From: Desulfosporosinus sp.
GTDB taxonomy: Bacteria > Bacillota > Desulfitobacteriia > Desulfitobacteriales > Desulfitobacteriaceae
Assembly (NCBI GenBank): GCA_016278585.1
Contig: JADQBO010000328.1
Span: 1 to 5,308, forward strand
Direction of reading: 5' to 3'
Length of the DNA: 5,308 nt
A program made the translations under genes and the position numbers. The notes under the pieces were generated by a model. That model had not been told where the DNA came from. It did no database searches and was given only the letters and a program-made list of their open reading frames with translations. Position 1 is the first letter of the stretch; every line of letters starts with the position of its first letter. Below, piece after piece: positions 4,834 through 5,308 of the stretch.

Positions 4834-5308
4834 TCAAGTACGTGAGATTTTACAGTTCTGTTTGTCCTGAAAGCGTTCCAAACCTAATGAGATTAAACGG
4901 TTTATTAATTCAGAATAAGGAATCCCTGTTGCTTCCCAAAGTTTAGGGTACATTGAAATTTCGGTAAAACCGGGTAAGGTATTAATCTCATTTAGGTATA
5001 TTTCATTTTGAAGAGTTACAAAGAAGTCAACCCGACCCAATCCATTAGCTTCAACAGCATGAAAGGCTTCAACGGCCATACTCTGTAATCGTTTGATTAC
5101 TAAATCATCTAGAGTTGCAGGAATCAAAAGACTGGAGCCAATATTAGAATATTTGGCTTCATAAGAATAGAACTCATGGGCAGGTAAAACTTCCCCGGGA
5201 AGTGAGGCTATTGGTGTATCATTACCCAGAACTGAAACTTCAATTTCTTGTCCGATAATTGTCTCTTCAACAACTATTTTACGGTCAAAGATGGCCGCAG
5301 TCTTCAAG
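4834..5308 (-). CDS. ddl: D-alanine--D-alanine ligase, C-terminal part (cut by window edge)
   Basis: This ATP-grasp ligase makes the D-Ala-D-Ala dipeptide for peptidoglycan precursors in the cytoplasm. The frame runs off the right edge, so the TTG near 5307 is an internal leucine and not a start. The roughly 157 visible residues are somewhat under half of a normal 350-370 residue Ddl. Visible, counting from that leucine: RKIVVEETIIGQEIEV (9-24, ATP-grasp core strand), FYSYEAKY (46-53, omega-loop), GRVDFF with Mg-binding D94, and NEINTLPGFT with metal and substrate residues E107 and N109. The Tyr in the omega-loop YEAKY motif favours D-Ala over D-lactate as acceptor, unlike VanA-type ligases. 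The stop is TGA at 4836-4834, and the bidirectional terminator follows 36 bases on. Its neighbours act on the product's fate in the wall, but it is a separate transcript from them. Confidence 0.94.
   Translation of the reverse strand, partial: LKTAAIFDRKIVVEETIIGQEIEVSVLGNDTPIASLPGEVLPAHEFYSYEAKYSNIGSSLLIPATLDDLVIKRLQSMAVEAFHAVEANGLGRVDFFVTLQNEIYLNEINTLPGFTEISMYPKLWEATGIPYSELINRLISLGLERFQDKQNCKISRT

Overview
The window looks like a low-to-moderate GC Firmicute. Signs of this are AT-rich intergenic DNA, G-rich Shine-Dalgarno sites, several TTG start codons, a Bacillus-type (Cheo) LexA operator and a LytH-like cell-wall peptidase. The overall style suggests an anaerobic spore-former of the Desulfosporosinus/Desulfitobacterium kind. 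That placement is an impression from protein style, not from a search.

Left part (1-1240, plus strand): the 3' end of a leuC-type large subunit and a complete leuD-type small subunit of an isopropylmalate/aconitase-family dehydratase. They form an operon that closes with a clear intrinsic terminator at 1197-1240.

Middle-left (1241-1583) has no conventional gene, but it is not empty. It holds an AT-rich hairpin (1278-1307), a good sigma-A promoter (1352-1381), a G-rich ribosome binding site and a TTG-started 21-codon micro-ORF (1410-1475) whose peptide has three cysteines. A very long hairpin terminator (1491-1550) follows. Together these look like a compact transcription unit of about 160 nt that ordinary gene callers would miss. 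The terminator also serves the convergent gene on the other strand.

Middle (1584-3869, minus strand), in transcription order: a membrane-anchored LytH-like M23 peptidase, a membrane-anchored serine D-Ala-D-Ala carboxypeptidase with its own promoter, and a small protein with nine cysteines whose real start is probably an internal TTG.

Right part: lexA (4005-4622, plus strand) is divergent from the M23 peptidase. The 135-bp gap between them carries a LexA box that overlaps the lexA -35 and lies against a possible peptidase promoter. In Bacillus the gene divergent from lexA is the SOS division inhibitor yneA; here a cell-wall peptidase takes that position. lexA converges on the 3' half of ddl (minus strand, cut by the window edge), and a bidirectional terminator at 4758-4797 separates them.

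Three of the genes (ddl, D,D-carboxypeptidase, M23 peptidase) act on peptidoglycan peptides, from D-Ala-D-Ala synthesis to stem-peptide trimming. The SOS regulator sits among them. The best leads are the micro-ORF unit and the possible LexA control of the peptidase.
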